NCBI RefSeq assembly: GCF_014837155.1
Contig: NZ_JACYHA010000019.1
Span: forward strand, 17,285-81,284
DNA from: Litchfieldia stipae
GTDB lineage: Bacteria; Bacillota; Bacilli; Bacillales; Bacillaceae_L
DNA length: 64,000 bases
Direction: 5' to 3'
Made by a program: the position numbers and the translations under genes. The notes below the pieces were generated by a model. That model did no database searches. It was given only the letters and a program-made list of their open reading frames with translations, and was not told the origin of the DNA. This document shows, piece by piece, positions 32,108 to 42,177 of the stretch (its first letter is position 1; each line of letters starts with the position of its first letter).

Positions 32108-33535
32108 ATGTCAAAAACAACAGAGGGATCCAAGCCAGATTTTCGCGTGAAAATCCAAAGGTTTGGTAGTTATTTAAGCGGCATGATTATGCCGAACATC
32201 GGTGCATTTATTGCATGGGGACTTATTACTGCTTTATTCATTCCAACTGGTTGGCTTCCAAATGAAGATTTAGCTCAACTAGTAGGACCAATGATTACCT
32301 ATTTACTACCATTATTAATTGGTTACACAGGTGGTAAGATGATTTATGGTGACCGAGGAGGAGTCGTTGGTGCGACTGCAACAATGGGGGTTATCGTAGG
32401 ATCAGATATTCCAATGTTCCTTGGAGCAATGATTATGGGACCTCTAGCAGGTTACTTAATCAAGAAGGTTGATGCAGTGATTCAACCAAGAGTACGTCAA
32501 GGCTTCGAGATGTTAGTAAATAACTTCTCAGCAGGTATTTTAGCAGGGATTTTAACACTTCTTGCATTCTGGACAATTGGACCAGTTGTAGAGGGGTTAA
32601 ACAATGTATTAGCAGCAGGTGTTGAAGTCATTGTTAATGCAGGTTTACTTCCATTAGCAAGTATTTTCATTGAACCAGCAAAAGTATTATTCTTAAATAA
32701 TGCAATTAACCACGGGATTTTAAGCCCACTTGGTGCAAAAGAAGCAGCAGATGCTGGTAAGTCAATTCTATTCTTACTTGAAGCAAACCCAGGACCTGGT
32801 TTAGGGATCCTATTAGCGTTCATGGTATTCGGAAAAGGTACAGCAAGACAAACATCACCAGGTGCAGCAGTTATTCACTTCTTTGGTGGTATTCACGAAA
32901 TTTACTTCCCGTATATCTTAATGAAACCAATGTTACTATTAGCAGCAATCGCAGGTGGAATCAGTGGAGTATTCACATTCTCACTATTTAATGTTGGGCT
33001 AGTTGCACCACCATCACCAGGTAGTATCTTTGCTCTTATGGCAATGACTCCAAAAGGGGGAGGACATCTAGGCGTATTACTAGGTGTACTTGTAGCAGCA
33101 GCTGTATCATTTGCAGTAGCAGCGTTAATTCTAAAAACTGGTAAGCAAGAAGAAGAAACAGATATTGCAGATGCAGCAGCAAAAATGGAAGCAATGAAAG
33201 GGAAGAAGAGCTCAGTTTCAGGTACTTTCGAAACGAAAAAAGCAGAATTCGATCCTAAAAACGTAAACAAAATCATCTTTGCTTGTGACGCTGGAATGGG
33301 CTCAAGTGCGATGGGTGCTTCCATTCTTAAAAACAAAGCAAAAAAAGCAGGTCTAGTAGATATCGAAATCACAAACAAAGCGATCAATGACATCCCAAGT
33401 GATGCTGATATCGTCATTACACACAAAGACCTAACATCACGTGCAAAAGAAAAGCTACCAACAGCTCATCATATCTCAGTTGAGAACTTCTTAAACAGTC
33501 CGAAATATGACGAACTAATCGACAGCTTAAAATAA
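32108..33535 (+). CDS. mtlA: PTS mannitol-specific transporter, EIICB component
   Basis: A 475-residue mannitol permease. The EIIC membrane domain (about residues 15-340) contains the substrate motif GGIHEIYFPY. The cytoplasmic EIIB domain starts near residue 380, with the phosphorylated Cys in IIFACDAGMGSSAMGAS. EIIA is separate (mtlF downstream). It imports mannitol as mannitol-1-phosphate. AGAGGAGA precedes the ATG. In contrast to B. subtilis mtlAFD, here mtlR comes between mtlA and mtlF. Confidence 0.95.
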   Translation: MSKTTEGSKPDFRVKIQRFGSYLSGMIMPNIGAFIAWGLITALFIPTGWLPNEDLAQLVGPMITYLLPLLIGYTGGKMIYGDRGGVVGATATMGVIVGSDIPMFLGAMIMGPLAGYLIKKVDAVIQPRVRQGFEMLVNNFSAGILAGILTLLAFWTIGPVVEGLNNVLAAGVEVIVNAGLLPLASIFIEPAKVLFLNNAINHGILSPLGAKEAADAGKSILFLLEANPGPGLGILLAFMVFGKGTARQTSPGAAVIHFFGGIHEIYFPYILMKPMLLLAAIAGGISGVFTFSLFNVGLVAPPSPGSIFALMAMTPKGGGHLGVLLGVLVAAAVSFAVAALILKTGKQEEETDIADAAAKMEAMKGKKSSVSGTFETKKAEFDPKNVNKIIFACDAGMGSSAMGASILKNKAKKAGLVDIEITNKAINDIPSDADIVITHKDLTSRAKEKLPTAHHISVENFLNSPKYDELIDSLK

Positions 33536-33545
33536 TTATTCATCT

Positions 33546-33580
33546 AAGGCTGGCTCTAATCCAAGAGTCAGCCTTGTTTT
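33546..33580 (+). terminator. Terminator after mtlA
   Basis: AAGGCTGGCTCT pairs with GAGTCAGCCTT around a seven-base loop, followed by GTTTT. Confidence 0.85.
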
Positions 33581-33616
33581 AATAAGTAGGAAGATTAAGG
33601 CTGGAGTAGGATGAAA

Positions 33617-34410
33617 TGTCCTATTAAGGAAGCCAAAAGGACAAAACAGAGCAGATAGCCAGTTGAAATGTCCAATAGAGGCAGTCAAAAGGACAAAACA
33701 GAGCAGAAGGCCCGTTGAACTGTCCAATAGAGACAGCCAAAAGGACAAAACAGGGAGGATGCCCCGTTGAAGTGTCCAATAGAGACAGCCAAAAGGACAA
33801 AACAGAGCATATGGCCCGTTGAAGTGTCCAATAGAGACAGTCAAAAGGACAAAACAGAGCAGATAGCCCGTTGAAGTGTCCAATGGGGACAGCCAAAAGG
33901 ACAAAACAGAGCAGAAGGCCCGTTGAACTGTCCAATAGAGGCAGCCAAAAGGACAAAACAGAGCAGAAGGCCCGTTGAAGTGTCCAATAGAGACCGCTAA
34001 AAGGACAAAACAGAGCAGAAGGCCCGTTGAAGTGTCCAATGGAGACATCCAAAAGGACAAAAAAGATGAAATGCCTCGTTGAAGTGTCCAATAGAGACAG
34101 CCAAAAGGACAAAATAGAGCAGAAGGCCCGTTGAACTGTCCAATGGAGACAGTCAAAAGGACAAAATAGAGCAGATAGCCCGTTGAACTGTCCAATGGAG
34201 ACAGCCAAAAGGACAAACCAGGGAGGATGTTCCGTTGAAGTGTCCAATGGAGACAGCCAAAAGGACAAAACAGGGAGGATGCCCCGTTGAACTGTCCAAT
34301 GGAGATATTCAAAAGGACAAAATAGAGCAGATAGCCCATCAAATTGTCCAATAGACATATTCAAAAAGACAATAAACAGATAATCATCAGTCGATTTGTC
34401 CTTTAAGACA
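33617..34410 (-). repeat. Tandem repeat array B (about 16 units of about 51 bases)
   Basis: Each unit has a 27-nt core of the type TGTCCAATAGAGACAGCCAA followed by AAGGACA, and a 24-25-nt linker of the type AAACAGAGCAGAAGGCCCGT followed by TGAA. Cores and linkers are both conserved, with decayed units at the two ends. The period is about 51 bases, a multiple of three, so frames stay open through it. It fills the mtlA-mtlR interval. The core's ends TGTCC/GGACA are inverted, so each unit can form a short hairpin. Confidence 0.92.
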
Positions 34411-34602
34411 AAAAAGCAGTACATGAAAGAGAATAATCAAATTATGGCAACAACGATGATGACGAAAATGTAACTTTCTTTTGTTGAGATAGCTTGTCAA
34501 AGGGGTTATCATTATACACAAAAGAAAGAACATTTCATATTTGTCATCATCTTTGCTCATAATATGACTTGATATAGAGCCATAAAAAGTGGAGTGGATG
34601 CT

Positions 34603-36705
34603 ATGTATATTTCTGCCAGGGAACGGAAGATTTTAGAGCTTTTACTAGCGAGAAATGAAGAAACAACAGTGAAGGATCTAGCTAATGAGCTTCAAGTAAG
34701 TTCCCGCACCGTCCACCGTGATCTAAAAGGGGTGGAGGAAATCCTAAAGGAATACGATCTTGGACTTAACAAAAAGTCTGGAATCGGAATCCAAATGATA
34801 GGTGATGATGAGACGAAGGAAAAGCTAAAGCTATTCTTATTTAATTTATCTCATTCTGAATATACACCTGAGGAACGTCAAACCATTATTCTATCAGAAC
34901 TACTCGATTCAACTGAGCCAGTGAAATTAATGTCATTAGCGAATGATCTCAATGTCACGATTGCTACAATCAGTAATGACCTTAATAAAGTGGAAGAGCG
35001 ACTAGCTGCATTCCAGCTCCATCTGTTAAGAAAAAGAGGATATGGTGTTGAAATAACAGGTTCAGAATCTGCGAAAAGAAAAGCAATGAGCAAGCACATC
35101 ATCGAAAATATTGACGAGTATGAATTAATTTCAATGATCAAAGAAACAATTCAAAAGAAGTCGTCACAGGCAATCGATACGATTACTGATCGATTACTTG
35201 GTTTGGTTGATAAGAAGAAGCTACTGATTATAGAAAGACAAATTGATCAGATTAAGGATGATCTCCCTTATTCCATTGCAGATAGTGCCTACATTGGGCT
35301 TGTCGTTCATTTGGCGCTTGCACTTGAACGCATTCAACAAGGCGAAGACATTAATTTTGATTCGGATTATTTACAAAGCCTAAAGGATACTAAAGAGTAC
35401 AAGGTTGCAGAAAAGATTGTTGTGGGCTTAGAAGATATCTTTCGGATCAACATTTCACATGGAGAGATTGGGTATATCACGATGCATTTAATGGGAGCAA
35501 AACACCGTAATGATCATGAAGACCTATTAGAGGATACAAGCCTTCATGTTGGAATGCTCGCACAGAAATTAATTCGTTTTGTCAGTGATGAAATTGAAAC
35601 CGATTTAACGAAGAATATTTCACTGTTCCAAGGACTAGTTGCCCATCTAAGACCAGCGCTATATCGGTTAAAACAAAATATGGGAATCTCTAATCCCCTA
35701 CTGACTAGAATTGAGCAGGACTATCATGACATATTTTCAGTTTTGGAAAAAGGGGTACAAGAAATTTTTCCGGATTTACATGTACCGAAAGAAGAAATTG
35801 GCTATTTGGTCATGCACTTTGCATCAGCCCTTTTAAACAAAGACCAGCATCAAGAGTTAAAAACCCTTGTTGTTTGTTCAAGCGGAATTGGTACATCAAA
35901 GATCCTTTCTACGAAGCTTCAGCAGCAAATCGCTGGGTTACAAACAGTGAACGCATCTTTATTTGATTTAGATGACATCGATATCAATGAATTTGATGCC
36001 ATCATTTCAACGATCCCACTTAAGGACTTCACAGAGGATTACTTAGTTGTAAGTCCTTTATTGTCTGCTGATGAGGTTGATAAAGTTAAACGATTTTTAT
36101 TAGGGAAAAATAAGCCTATACGTAAAAGTAATCAACAAGAAACAATGGCTAAGTTACCTGGTAAAACTGGAGATTTTCTTCAACATATTCGCAAAATGAA
36201 AAATGTATCAACCGCGATCTATCAAATTTTAAATGGTTTTTCTTTTACTAGAATCGAGGAATCGCAATCCGTAGAGTCGATTTTAACGAGCTCATGTGAA
36301 GAGTTACTTGCTAATGGCATCATCAGTGGTGATGCACGAGAGGTTCTCTCTGATTTGCTGCAAAGAGAAGAGATTGGCGGTTTGGGGATTCCAGGTACTT
36401 CACTTGCCTTGTATCATACAAAAAGCAGGAAAGTACTTGAGCCAAGCTTTACCATCACAAGACTTAAGAATCCAATTGAGGTAAAGGCAATGGATGGTTC
36501 TCAAGTAGATATGAACACAGTCCTATTGATGCTTTCACCAGTGGAAAATCAAGAGGAAACCTTAGAAATACTAAGTGCCATCAGCTCCCTCATCATCCGA
36601 GATGAACAGTCGATTAAACAGTTCGAATCTGGGGAAGAACAAGAGATAGTCAATCTTTTAACAACAGAATTAAAGTCCATCTATGAACAAACATTAACCC
36701 ATTAA
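34603..36705 (+). CDS. mtlR: Mannitol operon activator MtlR
   Basis: PRD-containing transcriptional activator of 700 residues. In order: DeoR-type HTH (about 1-60) and a second HTH (about 85-140), PRD1 and PRD2 (about 180-395), an EIIB-gat-like domain with the Cys in VVCSSGIGTSKILS (near residue 425), and an EIIA-like domain at the C-terminus (GIPGTSLALYHT). PTS phosphorylation controls its activity. The ATG giving M-Y-I-S-A-R-E-R is preferred, with GGAG eight bases upstream; a GTG three codons earlier is possible. Confidence 0.95.
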   Translation: MYISARERKILELLLARNEETTVKDLANELQVSSRTVHRDLKGVEEILKEYDLGLNKKSGIGIQMIGDDETKEKLKLFLFNLSHSEYTPEERQTIILSELLDSTEPVKLMSLANDLNVTIATISNDLNKVEERLAAFQLHLLRKRGYGVEITGSESAKRKAMSKHIIENIDEYELISMIKETIQKKSSQAIDTITDRLLGLVDKKKLLIIERQIDQIKDDLPYSIADSAYIGLVVHLALALERIQQGEDINFDSDYLQSLKDTKEYKVAEKIVVGLEDIFRINISHGEIGYITMHLMGAKHRNDHEDLLEDTSLHVGMLAQKLIRFVSDEIETDLTKNISLFQGLVAHLRPALYRLKQNMGISNPLLTRIEQDYHDIFSVLEKGVQEIFPDLHVPKEEIGYLVMHFASALLNKDQHQELKTLVVCSSGIGTSKILSTKLQQQIAGLQTVNASLFDLDDIDINEFDAIISTIPLKDFTEDYLVVSPLLSADEVDKVKRFLLGKNKPIRKSNQQETMAKLPGKTGDFLQHIRKMKNVSTAIYQILNGFSFTRIEESQSVESILTSSCEELLANGIISGDAREVLSDLLQREEIGGLGIPGTSLALYHTKSRKVLEPSFTITRLKNPIEVKAMDGSQVDMNTVLLMLSPVENQEETLEILSAISSLIIRDEQSIKQFESGEEQEIVNLLTTELKSIYEQTLTH

Positions 36706-36718
36706 GGAGTGTCTAACA

Positions 36719-37156
36719 ATGACAAAGGAAATTTTAACAACAAATAATATCGTATTAAATGCTAGCTTTTCAAACAAAGAGGAAGCGATCAGAAGTACTG
36801 GCCAAATTCTAGTAGAAAAAGGCTATGTTGCAGCTGGTTATATTGAGAAAATGTTAGAACGTGAAGAGCTAACTTCTACATATATGGGGAACTACGTAGC
36901 GATCCCACATGGTACTGAGGATGCGAAGAAAGAGGTACTATCTTCAGGGCTTTCAATCATCCAAGTACCTGGTGGAGTTGATTTCGGTAACGGGAATATT
37001 GTGAAGGTATTAATCGGAATCGCTGGGAAAGACGGAGAGCACTTAGATATCCTGTCACAAATTGCGATTGTATGCTCAGAGGAAGAAAATATTGAGAAAA
37101 TTGTTTCAGCAACATCAGCAGAAGAGATCATTAGTCTTTTTGATGAGGTGAACTAA
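36719..37156 (+). CDS. mtlF: PTS mannitol-specific EIIA component
   Basis: EIIA of 145 residues. The phosphorylated His is in YVAIPHGTEDAKKEV near residue 64. It passes phosphate from HPr to the EIIB domain of MtlA. AGGAG precedes the ATG. It abuts mtlD with no gap. Confidence 0.95.
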   Translation: MTKEILTTNNIVLNASFSNKEEAIRSTGQILVEKGYVAAGYIEKMLEREELTSTYMGNYVAIPHGTEDAKKEVLSSGLSIIQVPGGVDFGNGNIVKVLIGIAGKDGEHLDILSQIAIVCSEEENIEKIVSATSAEEIISLFDEVN

Positions 37157-38299
37157 ATGTTAGCTGTCCATTTTGGAGCGGGGAATATTGGAAGAGGCTT
37201 TATCGGTAGTCTATTATCAAAAGCGGGCTATGAAGTATGCTTTGTTGATGTAAATGAGGAAATCGTCAATTTATTAAATGAAAAGCATGAATATCGCGTG
37301 GTTCTTGCTGATGAAAATAGTCAGGAAGAAATCGTAACAAATGTAAGAGGAATTAACAGTATTCAAAACCCAGAAGAAGTAGTGAACGCGATTGCGACTG
37401 CTGATCTAGTAACAACAGCAGTTGGACCGAACATTCTTGCCATCATTTCAGGCTCGATTGCTAAAGGACTAAAAAAGAGAATCGAACAAACTGACAAACC
37501 CTTAAATGTGATTGCTTGTGAAAATATGATTGGTGGAAGTGCATTTCTGAAGGAGAAGGTATACGAACAACTGACTGACACAGAAAAGCAGCAGTTTGAT
37601 AATCAATTTGCTTTCCCTAATGCAGCGGTTGACCGAATTGTTCCAAACCAAACAAACGAAGACAAGCTGATGGTATCTGTTGAACCGTTTTTTGAATGGG
37701 TCGTAGATCGTTCAAAAATGATTGGTGATGTTCCAGTGATTGATGGAGTCACATTTGTTGAAGACTTAGCTCCATTTATCGAAAGAAAGCTATTTACGGT
37801 AAATACAGGTCACGCAGCAGCAGCTTATTTAGGCTATCAAGCTGGCTTAGAAACCATTAAGGATGCGATGGAGCGTCCTGAAGTGTTACAGGCGGTTAAG
37901 GACACGTTAAAGGAAACAGGAACGGTTCTCGTCAATAAATATGACTTTAATTATGATGAGCATATGAAGTATGTGGCAAAAATTGTTGGTAGATTTACAA
38001 ATCCATTCATCAACGATGAAATCCCTCGTGTAGCCAGAGGTCCACTACGTAAGCTAGGACCAAATGATCGTTTAATCAGTCCGGCTACTCAATTTTATGC
38101 GCATGTTGAAGGTCAGCCTGTTCATTTAGCGAAAGTTATTGCAGCTGCGCTAAAATATGATTTCCCACAGGATGAGGAAGCCGTTGCACTACAAGCAAAA
38201 GTGAAAGAACTAGGTTATGAAAAAGCAATTTATGACGTATGTGGACTTGAACAAGGGCATCCACTTGTTAAACTTATTTTAGAGGAATTAAATAAATAG
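37157..38299 (+). CDS. mtlD: Mannitol-1-phosphate 5-dehydrogenase
   Basis: A 380-residue polyol dehydrogenase that oxidises mannitol-1-phosphate to fructose-6-phosphate with NAD. The Rossmann motif FGAGNIGRGFIG is at residues 5-16 and the catalytic Lys is in the KLFTVNTGHA segment (near residue 213). It begins directly after the mtlF stop, so translation is coupled. A terminator follows. Confidence 0.95.
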   Translation: MLAVHFGAGNIGRGFIGSLLSKAGYEVCFVDVNEEIVNLLNEKHEYRVVLADENSQEEIVTNVRGINSIQNPEEVVNAIATADLVTTAVGPNILAIISGSIAKGLKKRIEQTDKPLNVIACENMIGGSAFLKEKVYEQLTDTEKQQFDNQFAFPNAAVDRIVPNQTNEDKLMVSVEPFFEWVVDRSKMIGDVPVIDGVTFVEDLAPFIERKLFTVNTGHAAAAYLGYQAGLETIKDAMERPEVLQAVKDTLKETGTVLVNKYDFNYDEHMKYVAKIVGRFTNPFINDEIPRVARGPLRKLGPNDRLISPATQFYAHVEGQPVHLAKVIAAALKYDFPQDEEAVALQAKVKELGYEKAIYDVCGLEQGHPLVKLILEELNK

Positions 38300-38309
38300 C
38301 TAGTAGAAG

Positions 38310-38340
38310 AAGACTTGCCAAGAGTGGTAAGTCTTTTTTT
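38310..38340 (+). terminator. Terminator after mtlD
   Basis: AAGACTTGCC pairs with GGTAAGTCTT around a six-base loop, followed by seven T. Confidence 0.88.
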
Positions 38341-38422
38341 ATTGCAATCAAGGAAGGGAAATTGGTAGAGGATACAGAATAAGTATGAATCGACAAAATT
38401 TTTAGAAAAAGGGGAATGAGAC

Positions 38423-39601
38423 ATGAAGGAAGAGTACAAAAAGGATACAATGGTCCTGCATGCGGATCATGAATGGGGTGTGAAAGACGGTACGGTAGCA
38501 CCTGCGATTTACTATACCTCGACGTTTCCTGCAAATGACGCTGCAGAGTTTGCCGATATGGCAAGTAGACCTCTTCATCCACAATACTATACTCGTTACG
38601 GGAATCCAGTCCATGAAAGAGTGAAGGCTATTATGGCCGAGCTAGAAGGAACAGAAACGGCATTGGTTACTGGGTCTGGAATGGGGGCGATTGCGACAAC
38701 CCTTTTGTCATTAGTGTCAGCGGGTGATCATGTCATAGCCCAAACAAGACATTATATGAGCACAACGAAAATCATGGACGATATGCTCCCACGATTTGGG
38801 GTAGAGGTAACGATTGTAGAACAAACAGATTTGGCTGCATTTGAGCAAGCGATAAAGCCAAACACAAAGCTAATCATGCTTGAAACACCAGCAAACCCAA
38901 CATTAGTGTTGACAGATTTGGAAGCTGTTGCGACGTTAGCTAAATCACATGGGATCGTTCTCGTGGCAGATAACACGTTTGCGTCACCGCTAAATCAACG
39001 TCCTCATGACCTAGGAGTGGATGTGGTTGTACACAGTGCTACGAAATATTTAGGGGGGCATAGTGATATTACAGCGGGTGTAATTTGTACAAGTCATGAG
39101 TTGGCAGAGAGGATTTGGGACACCCACACATCGATAGGATCTGTCCTGTCTCCCATGGATGCTTGGTTATTATTACGTGGCTTACGAACCTTACCAGTAA
39201 GAATAGAACGAATTAATTCGAATGCGTTAGCTTTGGCAGAATTTCTTGAGAATCAACCTGAGATTGAACAAGTGTTTTACCCTGGGTTAGTGAGTCACCC
39301 TCAGCATGAACTGGCTCTCAAGCAGATGAAAGGCTTCGGTGCAGTCATCGCATTTGCGATTAAAGGGGATTACGCAGCGACTCAGAGATTTGTGAGTGCC
39401 TTGAATCTCTCAATCAATGCAGTAAGTCTAGGTGGGGTAGAGTCCTTAGTCATCCATACTGCCGCGATGTGGGAGGGGGCTTTAAATGAAGAGCAAATGA
39501 AGACGGCTGGAATTCCGGCTAACTTTGTGCGTTACTCAGTAGGACTAGAGCATATTGAAGATTTGAAGGCCGATGTGTTACAGGCGTTGAAGGAGATATA
39601 A
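38423..39601 (+). CDS. Trans-sulfuration PLP enzyme (methionine gamma-lyase-like)
   Basis: Cys/Met metabolism PLP-dependent enzyme of 392 residues. The PLP Lys lies in VVHSATKYLGGHSDITAG, with YTRYGNPVHERV near the N-terminus and GSGMGAIATTLLSL. Family members include cystathionine gamma-lyase, O-acetylhomoserine sulfhydrylase and methionine gamma-lyase; sequence alone does not fix the reaction. It stands alone behind GGGGAATG. Such lyases can also act on selenium analogues, which is worth recalling given the selenium genes 4 kb downstream, but no link is shown. Confidence 0.85.
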   Translation: MKEEYKKDTMVLHADHEWGVKDGTVAPAIYYTSTFPANDAAEFADMASRPLHPQYYTRYGNPVHERVKAIMAELEGTETALVTGSGMGAIATTLLSLVSAGDHVIAQTRHYMSTTKIMDDMLPRFGVEVTIVEQTDLAAFEQAIKPNTKLIMLETPANPTLVLTDLEAVATLAKSHGIVLVADNTFASPLNQRPHDLGVDVVVHSATKYLGGHSDITAGVICTSHELAERIWDTHTSIGSVLSPMDAWLLLRGLRTLPVRIERINSNALALAEFLENQPEIEQVFYPGLVSHPQHELALKQMKGFGAVIAFAIKGDYAATQRFVSALNLSINAVSLGGVESLVIHTAAMWEGALNEEQMKTAGIPANFVRYSVGLEHIEDLKADVLQALKEI

Positions 39602-39633
39602 ACTCGAGTTGCTGGATCAACAATCGAACGAAT

Positions 39634-39666
39634 AAAAAGGCATGCCACTACTCCTAGTGACATGCC
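39634..39666 (-). terminator. Terminator of the minus-strand ABC-TetR operon
   Basis: On the minus strand GGCATGTCACTA pairs with TAGTGGCATGCC around GGAG and is followed by TTTTTATT. Confidence 0.88.
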
Positions 39667-39676
39667 AAATGGAGTC

Positions 39677-40327
39677 TTATTTTTTAGGTGAAAGTCCATG
39701 CATTAAAAAGTGTACCGTTCGTTCGATTTCCTCTTCATCGTTCCACTGTGCCTCTGGAACAATAATGTATCTTGCGATGATGTAACCGAACACAGTCGAA
39801 CCGGTAAAACGAATGACACTATACGGAGGCATTTCAATGATTTGACCCTTTACTTGATAATGCTTAACTAATTGTTCGAGCTTCGCAAATACTTTTAGAG
39901 CGACATGCTCTTTGAATTGTTCACGTAATTCAGGTTGAAAGGGAATTTCCTGAATTAAGATTCGAAAGAGTGGCATGTTTTGTTGAAGGAACTTCATACG
40001 ATTTACAATCATCGCTCGGATAAAATCCTCGAAGCTTTCATATTCTTGATTTAATACTTTATTAAGATCTTTAATGACAAAGGGAGCGATAAATTTAGCC
40101 ATGACTGGAGCCACAATAGATAAGAGCAGCTCTTTTTTTGTTTTATAATGTCTAAAGATCGTCCCCTCTGCCACACCAGCTTTTCTAGCAATCTCACTAG
40201 TTGAGGTCGAAGCATAGCCTTTCTCAGCAAAAAAACCAACAGCAGCTGCAAGAATTTTCTTTTGTTTATCTGTTAATTCATCGTCCTGATCAAATAAGTC
40301 GTCAATTATTTTCTCATCCTCTAGCAT
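39677..40327 (-). CDS. TetR/AcrR family regulator
   Basis: A 216-residue TetR-type repressor. The HTH reads KILAAAVGFFAEKGYASTSTSEIARKAGVAEGTIFRHYKTKK (broken across residues 23-65). It is the last gene behind an ABC-2 ATPase and permease on the same strand, so it most likely represses its own operon; two near-identical palindromes lie upstream of the first gene. It resembles regulators of drug or fatty-acid related exporters. Ligand unknown. Confidence 0.9.
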   Translation of the reverse strand: MLEDEKIIDDLFDQDDELTDKQKKILAAAVGFFAEKGYASTSTSEIARKAGVAEGTIFRHYKTKKELLLSIVAPVMAKFIAPFVIKDLNKVLNQEYESFEDFIRAMIVNRMKFLQQNMPLFRILIQEIPFQPELREQFKEHVALKVFAKLEQLVKHYQVKGQIIEMPPYSVIRFTGSTVFGYIIARYIIVPEAQWNDEEEIERTVHFLMHGLSPKK

Positions 40328-40389
40328 GATATACTCCTTTTACCCATTATTAACCCGTAGTTTATAGTAAAAAGTAGACTATGTCGATG

Positions 40390-41418
40390 TTATATTTTTC
40401 GGTATCTTCGTAAGGCAACGACATTCAACACCATGAATAGAAGGGAAAAACCTAACAAAATAAGTAGATTCAAGTAAATCTCACCGAAGCCATATCCTCT
40501 CACCATTACATCTCGTAACGCATCAGCTGCGTAGTAAAGGGGAGTAAATGGCGCAATCCAGCTTAACCATTCCGAAATGGTATCCAAATTAAATAACCCA
40601 GAGAAGAAAATTTGTGGCACGACAACAATCGGGATAAATTGAATCATTTGAAGCTCATTATTTGCAAAGGCTGATAGTAAAATGCCTAATGTCAGCGCAC
40701 ATAGAGATAGAAATAGAGTGATTAACAATACATACCCAAACATACCCTCCATCAGCATGCCAAGGACATAAATGGCATAGGCGGCAATAATGGTCGCTTG
40801 AACCATCGTGAATAATCCGAAGCCGAGAACATATCCAATAACAATTTCCCATTTGCGTAAAGGACTAGCTAGCAATCTCTCAAGTGTTCCAGTCGTTCGT
40901 TCACGTAAAAATGAAACCCCTGCAATTAAAAACACAAAGAAGAATACAAAGAAGCCAAGGAGCACGGGTCCGAAATAATCAAACTGACCCATTTCACTAG
41001 AACCATGCAAGTATTGAATCGGGAAATCTATGGCAATACCGTCATTTTGCAAGGCTGACAAGGACGTTTTTATCCATCCTGCAGTTACGCCATTGACACT
41101 TGGATCACTACCTTCAAGATAGATACTTGGTGGCATCTGTGCAAAATCAATATAGCCATCGAGGAAGGCAGCTGCTAATTGCTCTAGTGCTTCATCAGAA
41201 TGTGAAAACTCAATCAATTCGACTTGATCGTTATCAAGTTGATTTAAAACAGACTCTGGTGCTTGAACAATCCCAATAGTAGGAATATAGTCATCGCCGT
41301 TAAATACTAAGTGAAGCATTGTTATAACAAGAATGGGTGCAAAAATCAGCAATCCCATCGTCCGTTTGTCACGAATAATTTGTCGTAAGATCCGAATCGC
41401 TAATGCTTTAATTCGCAT
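40390..41418 (-). CDS. ABC-2 type transporter permease
   Basis: A 342-residue exporter permease. One N-terminal membrane helix, a large extracellular domain (about residues 45-165), then five helices with FLRERTTGTLERLLASPLRKWE before the core, typical of ABC-2/YhgE-like drug or lipid exporters. The ATG giving M-R-I-K-A-L-A-I has GGAGGTG upstream and overlaps the ATPase end by 11 bases; a frame extended 12 codons further has no ribosome site. Confidence 0.88.
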   Translation of the reverse strand: MRIKALAIRILRQIIRDKRTMGLLIFAPILVITMLHLVFNGDDYIPTIGIVQAPESVLNQLDNDQVELIEFSHSDEALEQLAAAFLDGYIDFAQMPPSIYLEGSDPSVNGVTAGWIKTSLSALQNDGIAIDFPIQYLHGSSEMGQFDYFGPVLLGFFVFFFVFLIAGVSFLRERTTGTLERLLASPLRKWEIVIGYVLGFGLFTMVQATIIAAYAIYVLGMLMEGMFGYVLLITLFLSLCALTLGILLSAFANNELQMIQFIPIVVVPQIFFSGLFNLDTISEWLSWIAPFTPLYYAADALRDVMVRGYGFGEIYLNLLILLGFSLLFMVLNVVALRRYRKI

Positions 41419-42145
41419 GATGAGCACCTCCGTAGAATAGAAAGACATCTTCAATGGAGGCTGTTTCTGTTTGTTGCTTTAACTCATCAGGGGTACCTAC
41501 TGCAATCAATGAGCCAACACGAATAAGCCCTAATCGATCACATTTTTCAGCCTCATCCATGACATGGGTTGTAATAATAATCGTTGTTCCCTTCTTTTTT
41601 AAATCGTAAAATGCCTCCCAAATGCTTTTCCGTAAAACAGGGTCAATCCCAACAGTAGGTTCGTCAAGAATTAATAATTCAGGCTGATGAAGAAGGGAAA
41701 TCGCTAATGAAAGCCTTCGCTTCATTCCGCCTGAATAGGAGGAAACAAGCTTATTCACATGCTCTGACAGTTGAACCATCTGCATGACTTCATCTATTCG
41801 TTGTTTCTGTTTCTTTCCGTGAAGACCATAGAGTAATGCAAAAAACTCGAGGTTTTCCTTTGCAGTCAATTCACCGTAAAGGGCATCAGATTGCGCCATA
41901 TAGCCGATGCGTTCGATTAATTGTAATGAAGGCAATTTCTCGTGAAAGAGATAGGCCGCACCTTTTGAAGGAATGTCTAATCCTACTAGGTTTTTAACTA
42001 AGGTTGTTTTTCCAGCACCAGATGGACCGAGTAGGCCAAAAATTTCACCTTCATAAATTTCAAGCTCAACCTCTTTTAAAACATGTTGTTTCCCAAATGA
42101 TTTTGAAACATTTTCAATGGAGACAAGTGCTTTGCTCGTATTCAA
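41408..42145 (-). CDS. ABC transporter ATP-binding protein (ABC-2 exporter)
   Basis: ABC ATPase of 245 residues, with Walker A GPSGAGKTT, signature YSGGMKRR and Walker B LLILDEPTVGIDP. It powers the permease encoded next. The start is not certain. A TTG nine bases after TAGGAG gives M-N-T-S-K-A-L-V, and another TTG three codons upstream touches the ribosome site directly. First gene of the operon with permease and TetR. Confidence 0.9.
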   Translation of the reverse strand: MNTSKALVSIENVSKSFGKQHVLKEVELEIYEGEIFGLLGPSGAGKTTLVKNLVGLDIPSKGAAYLFHEKLPSLQLIERIGYMAQSDALYGELTAKENLEFFALLYGLHGKKQKQRIDEVMQMVQLSEHVNKLVSSYSGGMKRRLSLAISLLHQPELLILDEPTVGIDPVLRKSIWEAFYDLKKKGTTIIITTHVMDEAEKCDRLGLIRVGSLIAVGTPDELKQQTETASIEDVFLFYGGAHHAN

Positions 42146-42177
42146 GAATCTCAACTCCTAAATATGATATTTTAAAA

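Noticed and set aside
33617..34410. Possible CRISPR array (27-nt repeats, about 24-nt gaps)
   Set aside because: The gaps are themselves conserved between units, there are no cas genes in the window, and a sister array has another linker.
33536..34424. Two overlapping minus-strand frames of about 270 codons with a repeating SFWLS/ALFCPFGCLYW pattern
   Set aside because: They exist because the 51-base repeat unit is a multiple of three and has no stop in two frames. No ribosome site or signal peptide was found, and the DNA conservation is that of a noncoding core and linker.
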